64,000 nt of DNA. It comes from Paramecium octaurelia. Lineage: Eukaryota; Ciliophora; Oligohymenophorea; Peniculida; Parameciidae. The stretch spans positions 474,351 through 538,350 of the forward strand of contig CAJJDP010000049.1 in the NCBI GenBank assembly GCA_905182995.1. Reading direction: 5' to 3'. The notes under the pieces are model-generated. The model worked only from the letters and a program-made list of their open reading frames with translations. It had not been told where the DNA came from and did no database searches. A program made the translations under genes and the position numbers. Shown piece by piece: positions 49,242 to 61,400 of the stretch (position 1 is the first letter of the stretch; each line of letters starts with the position of its first letter).

Positions 49242-51214
49242 TCATAATTCTTCACGATGTTTCCACAAACTTGCCAATTCTGCGTCATACCAGTATCCTC
49301 TATATTTTTGAACAGACCCAATTAATGGTAGAAAAGGAACAATTGAATCTAACACAATTTGATCCATGAAGATCATAACAAATATTGTTGCTACCCAATA
49401 CCCTGAAGTGTCTGCATCTACAAACTTCATCATCCATATGCTTATTAGAACGCAAGCCCATAATGCCAGAAACATGAATCCATAATACACATACCAAGTC
49501 GTGTACATTCTATTCTCTTCATCTAAGATGGCTGCATGTAATTTTTCAGCTTCTGGAGAAGTTTTGGTCTTAATTTATAAATATTATTGATACAGTAATT
49601 TGCTTATAATCTATCTCCAATTTAATTTTTTCTTTGTGTTACTCTCTAGCAGTAAAAACTATCCATCCAAAAAAGTAGCCCACTGGCCAAGCGAGTACTA
49701 TTGCAACAATTCCATACCAAAGTATAATTGCATCTCCAACTTCGTAAGTTCTATCTAAATGGAATTATCCATATAATATAGAAATTATTAGAACTTCCCA
49801 AGCAAAGTATAACAAATAATGAGATTACCTCGATAATTTTGAGAAGAATATATCATTGTTCAATTTGTACATACTGTACAAGGGAATCATAGTTAATCTG
49901 TTATCTTTGTATTCTTCCAAAAATACTGATTCTGTATCGTTTTCAGTGCAAACCATAACGATCCACCACACTAATAATCCGACAATCCAAAGCCAAACTG
50001 CATAGTTCTATCTTAACACAGTTTCTTCCAAAGTTCCATAACATATCTTTACCATCTCTTAATCCATTTCATCTTGTGAGACAGCGGTTGGATTTGAATT
50101 TGGGATATTTTAGTATTCTTCTGAGGGACCAAAGAATGTGTTTACAAATGATTAAGGAACATAAAATTTTTTTCTGTTAAAGTATATGTTTTACTGTTTA
50201 TCTCCGTCCTTACCAACAAAAGTCATGTACTAAAAGAAATATCTTTATATGGCATCCAATTATCGATCTGGATTTACATCCACATTAAATTATTGAGTTG
50301 GTTTTTTACGATTCTAAAATCAATAAAATCAATATACAATTTGTGTAAAAGGAAGAAGCATATCGATTCCATCAGGTAAATGGGATTATATTCCTGAGTA
50401 GCCAGTAGTAAAGAACACTGAAACAACAGCTGTTTTTCTATCAGCAAGTTCTTAATTTGATTACAAATCATATTGAGTCTGTTCAAATATTAATTAAAGC
50501 TCCAATTCTTAACTCTATGCATTCTACAATTATGCATCTTATTCAACAATTATTAAGTTTTGAGCCTTTCTGTATAATCTCATTTGTTTGATTGAATATT
50601 ACCAAGTTGTGTAATGTATATCACAAGCATGTAATTTGTTATCAACAACAGCTTAATAATCTTTGAAGCCACTTAGCTAAATCAATAACACAATTCAATA
50701 CTTAATAAAATCCTCCTGTCGAATTAAACTAACCAATCACTTAGGCTGTATAATCGGCCAGAGTAAATTCAAAATGTTCGATGTAATCACATCCTATATC
50801 TGTCATATTTAATTTAAGTGGTAATTAGTACTCTTTGGCCTAGCTATCATGTTAAATTATACTTATGCAATAATAATTCCTACTAAAATTAGCAGCAGTT
50901 AAACCCTAATCATTAATATATTAATTAATAAAATATCTGATATGTGATTTGCCTTTTTAATTATTTATTCTAAAAATAGATATTGAAAACTAGCAATCAA
51001 TACCGATCGGATCTGAACAACCGTCTTATGCTATAATAAGGTAATTCGAGACTGTGCAAGTTTATCTAAATTATTCAGTGAAATTAGCCTAAAATATAGC
51101 CATAATTTCAAATCTAAATTGCTGAGGCTAGTTCCCATGGATGAATAATTAAGAATCTATGTTTATGAATAGGTGAGATTTGCATAATTTGTGAATTATG
51201 CTATATAATCTCAT
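49242..51214 (-). CDS. Multi-pass membrane protein, possibly polycystin-1-like, 632 aa
   Basis: Minus strand, ATG 51214 to TGA 49242-49244, introns 50677-50701 (25 nt), 50314-50337 (24, containing an in-frame TGA) and 49569-49593 (25); 633 codons spliced. The first 380 residues are a soluble, cysteine-containing region with Asn-X-Ser/Thr sites, probably extracellular. Then come about five hydrophobic segments, the first being AVWLWIVGLLVWWIVMV, with a cytoplasmic-type loop PLYSMYK...FFSKLSRQSHYLLYF between the first two. That loop and spacing resemble the membrane region of ciliate polycystin-1/REJ-type proteins, but no PLAT, GPS or channel-pore motif is recognised, so the family call is tentative. 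An upstream ATG was favoured because the frame stays open and protein-like back to 51214; 51103 is an alternative. Confidence 0.62.
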
Positions 51215-52217
51215 CTATACGAATTCACAATAACAAAAAATGTACTAAACAGTTAACAAATAGTTGGGGTATTGTTTCCAAAGAAATATTACAATTAAAA
51301 AAAATTTAATTAATCAATCAAACCAAAACCTTGAGAAACAAAACTTATTAAGCACAAAAACAACAATAATTTGTAGTAATACGATAGATTTTTCTTAAGA
51401 ATAACAATTGATTATCAATTAATTAATTATCAAATTTTGCATTTAATTTAACTTTGGAATTTAATCGATTTAATTAAAAGAATTTAGAAGGGTATCCAAT
51501 TATAAGCTACTATTTATTTAAATAAAAAAACTCTGGTAAAACCAATAGAGAGTTATTAATAATAATTTAGTTTGTTTTTAATGCTGTTGTAATTTAATAA
51601 TAAATAAAGTTAAAAAATTGAAATATAAATGTTTTTACTTGAGAAATAACTTTAATCTTTATGAATTAACTAGCCTACATTTTAACATAGATATTTCAAA
51701 AAATACTCTCTCAAATGAAATATCAGTCTCTCTATCAAGTTGTTAAAATACAACCCAATCATAATAAGCTGACTTATTCTATGCTATTTGATATATTTGC
51801 TAAGCAAGCGTAGTTCACCTAAAAATAGAATCTTTAGAAAAACAAAAATATCAATTTAAGATAGCATTTCTAATTGAACTTAGAAATAACATATGAAAAC
51901 AAATCAATCACAGATTAGCTACTGCTATGATTAAATAAATGCTGTATTACATAGTATAATAAAGAGATTTTTGAATCGAATCTGAAAATTCCGTATAGAA
52001 TTAAGCAAGAAAATTCAGAATAAAAGTACAGATTAATTTAAGCTGTATAGAAACTAATTGTATTTTGAGAATTCAAAGTCACAAAATTTAGTGATGATAT
52101 ATTATCTATTCTGGCTGGCGATTTAATCATAAGTCCTAATATTAATAGATATTATTTCATATAAAATTGTTATTTTTATCATAAAAATTAATTTAGAATA
52201 AAATATTATATTCAATT
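51215..52217. other. Intergenic, about 1 kb; ambiguous open frames only
   Basis: Between two divergent genes. A plus frame from 51716 is open for 73 codons, then continues across two TGAs in the same frame; a minus frame starting at the ATG near 52127 is open for about 120 codons. With TGA as the only stop in AT-rich DNA such lengths arise by chance, and neither has motifs or plausible introns, so I call no gene. Promoters of Rpn13 and of the membrane-protein gene should lie here. Confidence 0.4.
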
Positions 52218-53118
52218 ATGAATTAGGAAGTGAGCATTCCTTGTGGAAGATATGAATTTAATCCGGAAACTAAAAAGGTAGTAATGCAAAAAGCCAAAGG
52301 TTTTTTAAACTTAACTTTGAATGAGGAAAATGAATTATGGCTCAAGTGGTATAATTTGGATCAAAATAGTAGATTAGAATTTGTAAATAAATAAACAATA
52401 CTTAGGAAAGAGCGATTTTTAAAGGAACAACAATTTTTGAGAAAGTTAAGGGATAGCATAGAGTTTATTTACTGAAGATCACAGATGAAGATTCAAAGTA
52501 TTTTTTTTGGATGCAAGTAATCTAAAATATCTTCTAAAAAGAATGATGATGTTAGTGAGGATGAAACGTTCATACATTAGTTCAAAATGGTTCTTGATTC
52601 ATAAATCATTGACGATCTAATAGAATTAGAGGCACATTCTCAAATAAATTAATAGCGGCCAGAATTTGTTGTTACATAAAATAATTATTTAGAACCCTAA
52701 TAACGATTCCCTTTAATTAATATTAATTAATAATAGTTGTTTGAATTATTATAGTAGCAATTATATAGACATACAAATTAAGACCTCTAATTAAGCGATA
52801 TATTGACTAGTGAATTCCTGTTTACTGTGATATAAGACTAGGATTATTTTGAAGCTTTGAAAGAGTATTAAAGAATGTTAGCTTAGATATTTACCGGTTG
52901 ATCAACAAAACATGCAATACTTTAAAGATAACCTCTTAAGTCCATAATTCAAATAAGCTTTGGATCAACTTTGCTTAGCCCTACAAGGAAGAGAATAAAG
53001 CTCTGTCTTGTAATAATTAGAATTGGATAATTCAATTTTAGAGAAGGAATTTGATGGTGTTATAGCTTTTTTAAAAGCTATTATTAAACTAGTAAATCAT
53101 GAAAATAAAATTATTTGA
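52218..53118 (+). CDS. RPN13: Proteasome ubiquitin receptor Rpn13 (ADRM1), 276 aa
   Basis: Subunit of the 19S proteasome cap that binds ubiquitin through its Pru domain and recruits the deubiquitinase UCH37. ATG 52218 to TGA 53116-53118, introns 52383-52405 (23 nt), 52517-52541 (25, AAG acceptor) and 52865-52886 (22); 277 codons spliced. The Pru domain fills residues about 1-115: CGRYEF, KGFLNLTLNEEN, then HRVYLLKITDEDSKYFFWMQ, matching the family's VYVLKF...RLFFWMQ. After a Gln-rich linker, the C-terminal helical DEUBAD-like region has LLSPQFKQALDQLCLAL, close to the RSPQFQQALDSFSQAL of human ADRM1. Both functional halves therefore appear present, though the protein is shorter than human ADRM1 (407). 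Confidence 0.88.
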
Positions 53119-54080
53119 TTCATCAATTGTAACATTATGTTTAATAGTTATAAAAATTATATAAAATAAAAAGAATATTTTCACAAAATTTTATGATGAT
53201 GACAAAAGTTCATTCATTATATCACTTCCTTCGAGCTCTCTACATTTCAATTTTAAGAAAAGATACAAAAAATAGAGTAATTATTCAGCTACTTTTATTA
53301 AGTCAAATAACTATTGCAAAACACAAAATTTTAGACATCAAATCCGTATAAATGTGGGCAATAATTTAGAAATAATTTTGAGTTTAATTCAATTTATTTG
53401 AAATTTGCTAGAACACATATTTTTTTACACTTCACCCCACCCAAAGAGGAATTTGAACTTAATTGAAGTCCATCTAGAATGAGAATAATGATATTCAAAT
53501 TTGAAGAAAGATTAATAGTTTTTCATGAATAAATAACTGATTGAAAATGGAAATGAATAGTAATTATTATAAGAATTATTACTTGTAAATTACTTAATTA
53601 GAATACATTATAAATATAATTTAAAAAAAATTCAACACACGTATAGACTTCCTTTACTTCAGAGTTGAGTACAATAATTATCTATTAATTACGTTGTGCA
53701 TGCCAATAAATGTTAAATGATGTTATGCTCATTTAGAAGTTCATTAACTTTATGATGTTAATCTTAAGTTTTAATTCATTAAAAGGAGTTTGGTTGGTAA
53801 GAACTTTATATTTTTGAATTTGAGTAAGAAAAAAAAATACATAATTAAATGTTTCGCCCATAAGATGTCTATCTAAATGCACGACTTCATTAAATCAATA
53901 TTTGGCATTTATCAAATTCTCCATACTGTTTCATGTAATGTCTATCTTTAAATCCAATTAATTCTTGAAAATATTATATAGTCATTAATAAATATTTTTC
54001 CCTTTTGAAGATTAAGCTACTGAAGAAAATATATACATATTTTTAATAAAATTATTCAATAATTGATTGCTTGATTAATG
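53119..54080. other. Intergenic, AT-rich, nothing recognised
   Basis: About 960 nt of A/T-rich DNA downstream of Rpn13. No coherent frame with plausible introns was found on either strand. Confidence 0.45.
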
Positions 54081-54560
54081 CAAAAATCAAGAGAGAATAT
54101 GATGATAATTGTTAAAAAATAAATTCAAATTTAGGATTTGACATTGTGGCTGCACATAAACATGAAATTATGAAACATATCATTCCACATCAGAGCAGGG
54201 AGAGTTTCGTTTATAAACATAACACAAAAAAAAATAATATGAAAATGAAGCTCTAATCAAAGGAGTCAATCCAGAATAATTGAGTGAATTGGAAAGAGCA
54301 AAAAGATTGATGATTGGAACACTTACAGGAAGGCATCTTTAAAAAGCATTAACTTGAAAGGAATAATCCTTCATGAATTTTAAAATCTTAAATAGGAGTT
54401 TATTGATATTATTACAAATACACAACTTAACTAAGAAAATGAGCTGGGATAGGAAGATCAATTATTACGCTTGAAAATCATCTAGATATATAAGAGAATC
54501 AATGAAATATATTAAATCCCAATATAAATTTGCAGAAACCTCCCCTTTAATTGTACAAGG
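54081..54560 (+). pseudogene. Decayed coding remnant
   Basis: Protein-like translation appears in pieces: a segment with IVAAHKHEIMKHIIPHQSRE at 54140-54220, then, one base out of frame after a nine-A run near 54225-54234, IKGVNPEQLSELERAKRLM at about 54255-54312, followed by TGA codons at 54353 and further frame changes. One extra A would join the first two pieces, but no short intron explains the later breaks. I do not recognise the ancestral gene. It is probably the relic of an inactivated duplicate; a sequencing slip in the A-run plus unrecognised introns is the alternative. Confidence 0.4.
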
Positions 54561-55473
54561 TATTAAATTATAACACCTTTCTGTGATTTGGTAACAAATT
54601 ACTTATGGTCGTATTTAAATTAATTGTACTTTGAATTTAAATGGAATATATAATTTTCATAATAAATAATAAAATATTTTTATAATTAAAATACTTAGAA
54701 AATACTTAGTTTTGCCCCCAATTACAATTTCTTGGAGATTTTGGTATATAATAATTCCCAAAGATATTTGTAATAATGATATCTTAAATATATAAGATAA
54801 AAATTGTTTGTGAATTTTGAAAATTTGATTTTATCCGAATTGAGATTCCTTAATGTATTTCCATAAAAGCATATTTAAATTTGCATAATTTTTCTTTTTT
54901 CAATCAAAATATGAGCAAATTTATAATTCAATTCAAGAAAATATTTGTAGAAAAATTTGAACCAGAATATTCTATTTTGAATAGAATTGACCTTAAGAAT
55001 TTAAGAATGCAAGATTTAATGTATAGGGTGAAATTAAATTATGCAATACAATTTATTGATGTCTGGTTTTCAATATTAAATTAATCTAGCAATTAATAAA
55101 ATAAAAAATATAAATTAATTAAAAGTTTCTTTAGTTCAAGAAGATGGTGAAATTATTTATTTCTTTAAAAGGTTTCATTCTGCGATTTAGGTAAAAGAAT
55201 GATACAGTTCAAAGTTTGATAGACATTAATTAAGGATGGAAAATAATCAAATATTAAAAGCAAAAAAAATATTATTAGCTAACAAAAAGAAAATTCATAC
55301 TCTTTTTGAGGTTGCAGACAATTATCATCATATTTTGAAATTTATGCCGATTATTTTGAATTGATGATAGTTTTATGATTATATTGGTGATGTTGAATTA
55401 ATTTTTTAGATATTTATTTAGACAATTACGTATTTAATATATCCATAATTACGTTATCACATTATTTATATTA
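54561..55473. other. Intergenic; one doubtful 79-codon ORF
   Basis: Mostly AT-rich. A plus frame from ATG 54911 to TGA 55148-55150 encodes 79 residues (starts MSKFIIQFKKIFVEKFEPEY), with better composition than its surroundings but no motif or neighbour logic. It could be a gene fragment. The promoter of the large surface-protein gene should lie just before 55474. Confidence 0.35.
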
Positions 55474-58400
55474 ATGTTCTAGCCTATCTTTGGAACAATT
55501 CTTTATCTGAGTTACATCATCAAAGTTTAAGGTGTTTCAGAAGTGATATCATCTTCATTTTAAGGAAATAGTTTTTCTAATGCCGATAGTAATTATAATG
55601 TTCATATAAACGTAGATTGGGTTGTAAGCGGAGGCAATCCTTCATTTACAGAATGTAATGGCACAAGATTATTTGGTGGTTTTAATGCCTTTGGGAAAAA
55701 AATTAGCGTTACAAAGACTTTTATACTTCCTCCTCATTTTTAAGTAAACTTGTAATTGTAATTTTGGAAGTACAATATGTAAATATCATAGGATTGACTC
55801 ATGGAACTCCGAATATGCATATATTTTTGTAGATTCACAGGTGGCATGGTAGTAATAATACTCATTATATGATGGAATTTAAAAGTGTGGCATAGATAAT
55901 TAAGATTTATTAGTGAATTTGGACTTAAAAATTAAACATAGTGGTCCGTCAGTCGTAATAGTGTTAACAACAAATTTAGATGACGATCCTGACAATGTAA
56001 TATTTTAGATTATTTTATAAGGAATCTTGGGGATTTAGAGATTTTGTTTTATCAGTTGAGAAATGTCCAGATGAATGTCTAGTATGCTAATAGGCTGATA
56101 CATATTTTTAATGCTCAGTTTGGAAGATCTTATAGACAAGTTGGACTTAATTAAATGAAAATGGAATATAATCTGATGGTTGGAATACAAATCATGGAAG
56201 TTCCAATGCGACGTAGTGCGGATGTAAATAAAATAATTCAAATTAGCTGTTGCTTTATTTGGTGGTTATAATCAAACAGCTAATACAGTTATCAGTAAGA
56301 CTTTTTTTAATATTCCACCCCATTATAATTTAAAGATCCAATTTTTGTGGGCTAAAATAGACTCTTGGGATAATGAAGCAGCTAAGATGATAGTAGATGG
56401 TGTTTTGGTTTGGGAAAGAAAATTTTACTGGCATTAGGGCTACTTTTATAAAATATGTGGAAATTCAGCTGCAGACCATCGAACATTATTTGTTAGAAAT
56501 GAATAAGATATAAGACATACAAGCAGCCAAGTTGTAATTTCATTCACTTCCACATTAAATGAGCGACCAACTGATGAGTCATTTGGTATAAGAGACTTTG
56601 TTATTTTTTATGGAGCCTGCACAAATAATTGTGTTCAATGTACAGGACCTAGTGGATCTGAATGTTTATGTATATTTTTAAATAAATTGACTAGCTTGTG
56701 CCAAAGGAAGTTATAACACCGGGGTTATCGATAGCATGTGTCAATGTAATTTCTTGTTGATTTAAATTAGTGTGTCATCCATCATGTTATAAATGTGATG
56801 GACAAAATATAGACGACTGTATTGATTGTGGAGACCCAATTATAAATAACAAATAATTAGTAGCTGGACAATGCATATGTGTATAAAAAACAATAGAATA
56901 AATTCAGATTGATGGGACAACCATATGTTTGCGTATCTAGTTTGAATTATAACTTTTAGCTTGTCATCCAAAATGTGAGAGGTGTTAACTTCCATTTGAT
57001 AATTCAATTAATTAGTATTGCACAATGTGCATAGAAGGATAGAATAGAATTGTCTCCGATTAACTCAATTGTATTTGTAAGCCTGGTTATGGTGAGGATG
57101 GTATTTCTGAAGTTTGTTTTAGTAATTATCTTCTTAATTTTAGAATGTCATTACACATGTGAGAATTGCAATGGTGTTTTAGCAACGAATTGTACAACCT
57201 GTTCATCATCTTCTAATCGTCATCTGAATTCTGATAATCAGTGCTTATGCAACAAATTATATAAAGATACTGGAATCAATAATATAAACTGTTTATGTAA
57301 TTTATCGAATATCACTATTTTTTAGATATTTGTCATCATACATGCGCTGATTGTGATTTGGCTGGAGAAGATTAATGCACGGAATGTCCATCTACAAGAT
57401 AACCAGATAGAATTGGAACCACTTTCTAATGCTTGTGCAAAGATTCTCATTATTTCAGCGATAACATTCAATTGTAATGTTTGGAGTGTCATTTCACTTG
57501 CTAAACTTGTAATGGCCGTTATTCTAATAACTGTCTGACATGCAACACTACTTATCGTCAATTAGCAATGTCTAATTGTATTTGTCATTATGGATATTAT
57601 GATGTTGGTTAATTAAAATGTTCCCGTACTTATGTTTATTATTTAAAGCATGCCATTATACGTGTACGACCTGCTTTGGTCCAGCTATAGATAATTGTCT
57701 AACATGTGCCTCTAGTAATAATAGAGAATTTAAGACTAATAGGTGTGTTTGCCAATATACCTATATAGAAAAATAAGTTGGTGACCCTATGTGTTAAAGT
57801 AATAATTGCATTAAACCACAGGTTGCTCATATCGTTGTGCTAATTGCAAAGGCACAGTTTAAAATTGCACATCTTGTCCACTCTACTCTCTTAGGGATCT
57901 AGGAATAAAGAATTCTTGTTCTTGTCCAGCCAAAACATATGACCAACCTGGCAATCCAATCTGCATAGGTAGATATATGATTCAACTTAGTTTGTCATAG
58001 TTCTTGTTAAAAATGTAATGGAGATTAACCAAATTAATGCACATCCTGTTATACTTAAATTATGAGAAAATTGGATCCCTCAGGATCTTGTTTATGCATG
58101 AGTTAATATTATGATGTCGGAAAGCCAGAGTGTCTAGGTATAAATCAATATCATATTTAGCATGCAGCACCTATTGTTTGAATTGTGCAACTTCTGCTAA
58201 TAATTGCATATCTTGTAAATCAGATAGATACTTATAAGGAAATGTTTGCATTTGTAAAACTAAGTCAAACGGAGTTGCCATTAGTAGTTATTAAGTTAAT
58301 GGCAATGTTCGCTGTCAAAGTTAGATCATAATAATTAACATAGGTTGCCATTATTCTTGCTTAAATTGTAATGGGCCTAAATCTAATCAATGTACACAAT

Positions 58401-61400
58401 GCTTGGCTAGTGAAATGAGAGTTTTATAAAATTCTAGTTGTCCTTGTTCTCCTCATTATTTTAATATTGGCAAGCCAAAATGTTAATGTATATTTGTAAT
58501 TCTAAATATTAGAATGCAATTATAGGTGTGAAACTTGCTCAGGAATAGAAACTACATGTCTGACTTGTTATCAAAACTCTTTTAGAATCCTTATCAATTA
58601 GAAATGTCTATGTTAAGACGGATATTTTGATAACGGTTCTAATTTCATATGTTAAAGTAATTTAAATTACTATCATTAATAGAATGTCATTATTCTTGTT
58701 ATTAATGCAGCTCTACTTCTAAAAAATGTGTTTCTTGTTCACCTACATCCAATAGACTATTGAATGTATAGATGTTCGCTTGTAATTGTTTGGATTCTTA
58801 TTATGATGCTGGAGTGGAAGCTTGCGCAAAATGTCATTATTCTTGTTTTACTTGTAATTCTTCTGGATATAAATTTTGTCAATCTTGTGTAGATATGTCA
58901 ACTTCGTTTAGAGTGTTTAATTAAGGAATATGTCAATGTTTACCTGGATATTTTGATGATGGAATTTCTCCACATTGTCATCAATGCTAGAGTCAATGTT
59001 TAACTTGCTAAAACAATGCTGATTATTGTACATCTTGCGAAGCTACAAGACATTTAGATGGAAATAATTGTCCATGTAATACAGGTTATTATGTAAATGA
59101 TCTGGGTAGCTGTAGTTAATGTGATCAAAATTGCTTAAATTGTAAAATTAGTTCTTCAAATTGTGTTGAATGCGATTAATCATTAATGAGAATATTAGAT
59201 ACCAAAACTAAATACTGTATATGCAAGCCTGGAACTACTGAAATTGATGGTTTATGCTAACCTTGTGATATTACTTGTTAAACATGCCAAAATTCAATCA
59301 CGAATTGCACTTCTTGCAAAATTTTGAGAGTGTCATCTAACAATTAATGTAATTGCATAGATGGTACATATGAGAGTGGTAATGATAAATAGTGTTTATT
59401 TTGCGATAAAACCTGTNTTAGTTTGTCATAGTTCTTGTTAAAAATGTAATGGAGATTAACCAAATTAATGCACATCCTGTTATACTTAAATTATGAGAAA
59501 ATTGGATCCCTCAGGATCTTGTTTATGCATGAGTTAATATTATGATGTCGGAAAGCCAGAGTGTCTAGGTATAAATCAATATCATATTTAGCATGCAGCA
59601 CCTATTGTTTGAATTGTGCAACTTCTGCTAATAATTGCATATCTTGTAAATCAGATAGATACTTATAAGGAAATGTTTGCATTTGTAAAACTAAGTCAAA
59701 CGGAGTTGCCATTAGTAGTTATTAAGTTAATGGCAATGTTCGCTGTCAAAGTTAGATCATAATAATTAACATAGGTTGCCATTATTCTTGCTTAAATTGT
59801 AATGGGCCTAAATCTAATCAATGTACACAATGCTTGGCTAGTGAAATGAGAGTTTTATAAAATTCTAGTTGTCCTTGTTCTCCTCATTATTTTAATATTG
59901 GCAAGCCAAAATGTTAATGTATATTTGTAATTCTAAATATTAGAATGCAATTATAGGTGTGAAACTTGCTCAGGAATAGAAACTACATGTCTGACTTGTT
60001 ATCAAAACTCTTTTAGAATCCTTATCAATTAGAAATGTCTATGTTAAGACGGATATTTTGATAACGGTTCTAATTTCATATGTTAAAGTAATTTAAATTA
60101 CTATCATTAATAGAATGTCATTATTCTTGTTATTAATGCAGCTCTACTTCTAAAAAATGTGTTTCTTGTTCACCTACATCCAATAGACTATTGAATGTAT
60201 AGATGTTCGCTTGTAATTGTTTGGATTCTTATTATGATGCTGGAGTGGAAGCTTGCGCAAAATGTCATTATTCTTGTTTTACTTGTAATTCTTCTGGATA
60301 TAAATTTTGTCAATCTTGTGTAGATATGTCAACTTCGTTTAGAGTGTTTAATTAAGGAATATGTCAATGTTTACCTGGATATTTTGATGATGGAATTTCT
60401 CCACATTGTCATCAATGCTAGAGTCAATGTTTAACTTGCTAAAACAATGCTGATTATTGTACATCTTGCGAAGCTACAAGACATTTAGATGGAAATAATT
60501 GTCCATGTAATACAGGTTATTATGTAAATGATCTGGGTAGCTGTAGTTAATGTGATCAAAATTGCTTAAATTGTAAAATTAGTTCTTCAAATTGTGTTGA
60601 ATGCGATTAATCATTAATGAGAATATTAGATACCAAAACTAAATACTGTATATGCAAGCCTGGAACTACTGAAATTGATGGTTTATGCTAACCTTGTGAT
60701 ATTACTTGTTAAACATGCCAAAATTCAATCACGAATTGCACTTCTTGCAAAATTTTGAGAGTGTCATCTAACAATTAATGTAATTGCATAGATGGTACAT
60801 ATGAGAGTGGTAATGATAAATAGTGTTTATTTTGCGATAAAACCTGTTTTACATGTATAAATCAATAGAACTATTGTACATCATGTTCAGCAGATGATAA
60901 TAGAATCCTTTAATCTGGAAATATTTGTATTTGCCAAGATGGGTATTTTGAAGATTTAGTTTCTATAAATTGTAGACCTTGTGATAAGTCTTGTTTCACT
61001 TGTAAAATATCTCCTACTAATTGTCTAACTTGTGATGAATCGTACAATCTGAGTCTGAATAACTAGAATAGATGCGTTTGTTCTAAAAGTTTCTATTTTA
61101 ATTCTACTACTTTAAAATGTGAAGGTATAATTATACTTATTCAGCTTGTAATATTTAGTGTGCTGAGTGTAAGACATAGTCCCAATGCTTAGAGTGCGAA
61201 AATCTTACTCGATATTTTGATTCAGACAACATGCTGTGCCCATGCAAAGCTGGGTATTATGAGGTTAATTAAAAGAAATGTTCATGTACCAATTCAGAAT
61301 ATCATTAGCCTGTGATTTGAGCTGTAAGACATGTATAAATTCATCTATGACATGTTTATCATGTGAACCAACATATTTTAGATTTTTAAATAAATCTAAT

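Noticed and set aside
51716-52217. Plus-strand frame with TGAs where Trp might sit, and a minus-strand frame of about 120 codons.
   Set aside because: With one stop codon in AT-rich DNA such lengths are expected by chance; no intron signals or motifs support either.
53400-53480. A GC-richer patch that looked tRNA-like.
   Set aside because: No acceptor stem, D arm or TPsiC arm could be paired; it has no cloverleaf.
57050-57561. Overlapping ORFs on both strands in the cysteine-repeat gene.
   Set aside because: They read across introns and out of frame; the ciliate-code spliced frame gives regular CxxC repeats.
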